DNA from: an uncultured Blautia sp.
GTDB taxonomy: Bacteria; Bacillota; Clostridia; Lachnospirales; Lachnospiraceae
Reading direction: 5' to 3'
NCBI GenBank assembly: GCA_938028845.1
Contig: CALIZJ010000195.1
Location: forward strand, 1-7,716
Length of the DNA: 7,716 bases
The notes beneath the pieces were generated by a model. It made no database searches. It was not told the origin of the DNA and saw nothing but the letters and a program-made list of their open reading frames with translations. Position numbers and translations under genes: made by a program. The stretch's first letter is position 1, and each line of letters opens with the position of its first letter. Below are positions 7,014 through 7,716 of this stretch, one piece after another.

Positions 7014-7716
7014 TAGGATCCTTTTAAACTTCTTTTCCAGCTCCGCTTTTGACATGGAGATGATCGTCGGCCGCCCATGAGGGCAGTGATAAGGATTATC
7101 CAAAGTCAAAAGCTCATCGATCAGCATGTCCGCCTCAGCAGGGGACATCTTGTGATTGCCCTTTACTGCGGCTTTGCACGCCATAGTCGCCAGGCGGGCG
7201 GTAAACAGATGAAGGGCATCCTTCTCCCCATTTCCCGCCAGATGGTCCAACATATCCAGAAAAAGCTCTTCCTCTTCCATCCCGTAAAGCTCGGCGGGAA
7301 CTGCACTGATGCAGTATTCCTTTCCCCCGAAGGGTTCGATCTCAAAGCCAAAATCCCGGAAATAATCCATATTTGCCTTTAAAAGAACCTCTTCCTGCAG
7401 ATTTAAGCTGACAATAAGAGGCGGGCTGATATACTGGGAATGGATCTCCCGGTTTTTAAACTGTTTTACAAAACGTTCGTAATAAACCTTCTCATGGGCT
7501 GCGTGCTGGTCGATAATATAAAAATTGTCTTCAAACTGCACCAGCCAGTAGGTATCAAATATCTGCCCGATCAGCTGGTGACGGTTCCTGGAAGAAGGCG
7601 ACAGAAGTTTTTCTTCAAACAATTCCAACTGCTTCGGCGGTTCCGTTTTCTGCGGCCTTTCATCCGCCTTTTCTCTCTGATTTTCCGTCTGGCCGTTGAG
7701 ACTGTCTTGGAATTCT
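7011..7716 (-). CDS. mutL: DNA mismatch repair protein MutL, C-terminal part (5' end outside window)
   Basis: The reading frame is open from the stop at 7011 to the right edge and clearly continues beyond it. About 235 codons are present, of roughly 600-700 expected. Numbering from the window edge, residues 1-45 are a polar Gln/Glu/Lys/Pro-rich stretch, the flexible linker after the missing N-terminal GHKL ATPase. Next comes the C-terminal dimerisation and endonuclease domain: LIGQIFDTYWLVQFEDNFYI (48-67), the metal-binding endonuclease motif DQHAAHEKVYYE (69-80, fitting DQHAx2Ex4E), ACKAAVKG (179-186) and CPHGRPT (211-217). These mark a MutL that nicks DNA itself, as in bacteria lacking MutH. 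A TTG at 7626-7628 could be taken for a start, but it lies inside the linker and has no role as one. mutS is the expected upstream neighbour, outside the window. Confidence 0.97.
   Translation of the reverse strand, partial: EFQDSLNGQTENQREKADERPQKTEPPKQLELFEEKLLSPSSRNRHQLIGQIFDTYWLVQFEDNFYIIDQHAAHEKVYYERFVKQFKNREIHSQYISPPLIVSLNLQEEVLLKANMDYFRDFGFEIEPFGGKEYCISAVPAELYGMEEEELFLDMLDHLAGNGEKDALHLFTARLATMACKAAVKGNHKMSPAEADMLIDELLTLDNPYHCPHGRPTIISMSKAELEKKFKRIL

Noticed and set aside
7011..7628. Short MutL starting at the TTG at 7626-7628
   Set aside because: The frame stays open to the window edge with linker-like sequence, so the TTG is an internal leucine codon of a full mutL.

Overview
The window looks like ordinary chromosomal DNA from a low-to-mid GC Gram-positive anaerobe of class Clostridia, most likely Lachnospiraceae. 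This is inferred from AGGAG-type ribosome binding sites, protein sequence character, and gene order (mutL-miaA near radC-mreB). No species can be named from the sequence alone. All seven genes lie on the minus strand, so transcription runs from high to low coordinates. Nothing mobile, no RNA gene and no CRISPR array was seen.

In transcription order the layout is: (1) the C-terminal third of mutL, cut by the right edge of the window, with an intact endonuclease motif; (2) miaA, a tRNA dimethylallyltransferase, 8 bases downstream; (3) a PLP-dependent protein of the 'methionine gamma-lyase / aluminium resistance' (YnbB) family, 21 bases downstream; (4) after a 124-base gap holding two inverted repeats, an HI0933/BaiN-family flavoprotein; (5) a second, larger flavoprotein of the COG2509 type, overlapping the previous gene by 4 bases (ATGA); (6) after an 86-base gap with a plausible promoter, radC; (7) 21 bases on, an MreB-family actin-like protein that ends next to the left edge.

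The genes fall into three probable transcription blocks: mutL-miaA-ynbB-like (mismatch repair, tRNA modification, amino-acid metabolism), the two coupled flavoproteins, and radC-mreB. No strong intrinsic terminator separates them, so read-through across the whole region is possible. The radC-mreB order matches the classical Firmicutes arrangement, in which mreC and mreD follow; that part would lie beyond position 1.

The most notable observation is the MreB-family protein. It aligns along its whole length with MreB, but the catalytic glutamate position is alanine, the phosphate-2 aspartate is asparagine, and the glycine-rich loops are altered. It looks like a nucleotide-binding but hydrolysis-poor pseudo-actin occupying the mreB slot. 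The coupled pair of uncharacterised flavoproteins is the second item worth attention. No clearly new multi-gene system was found.
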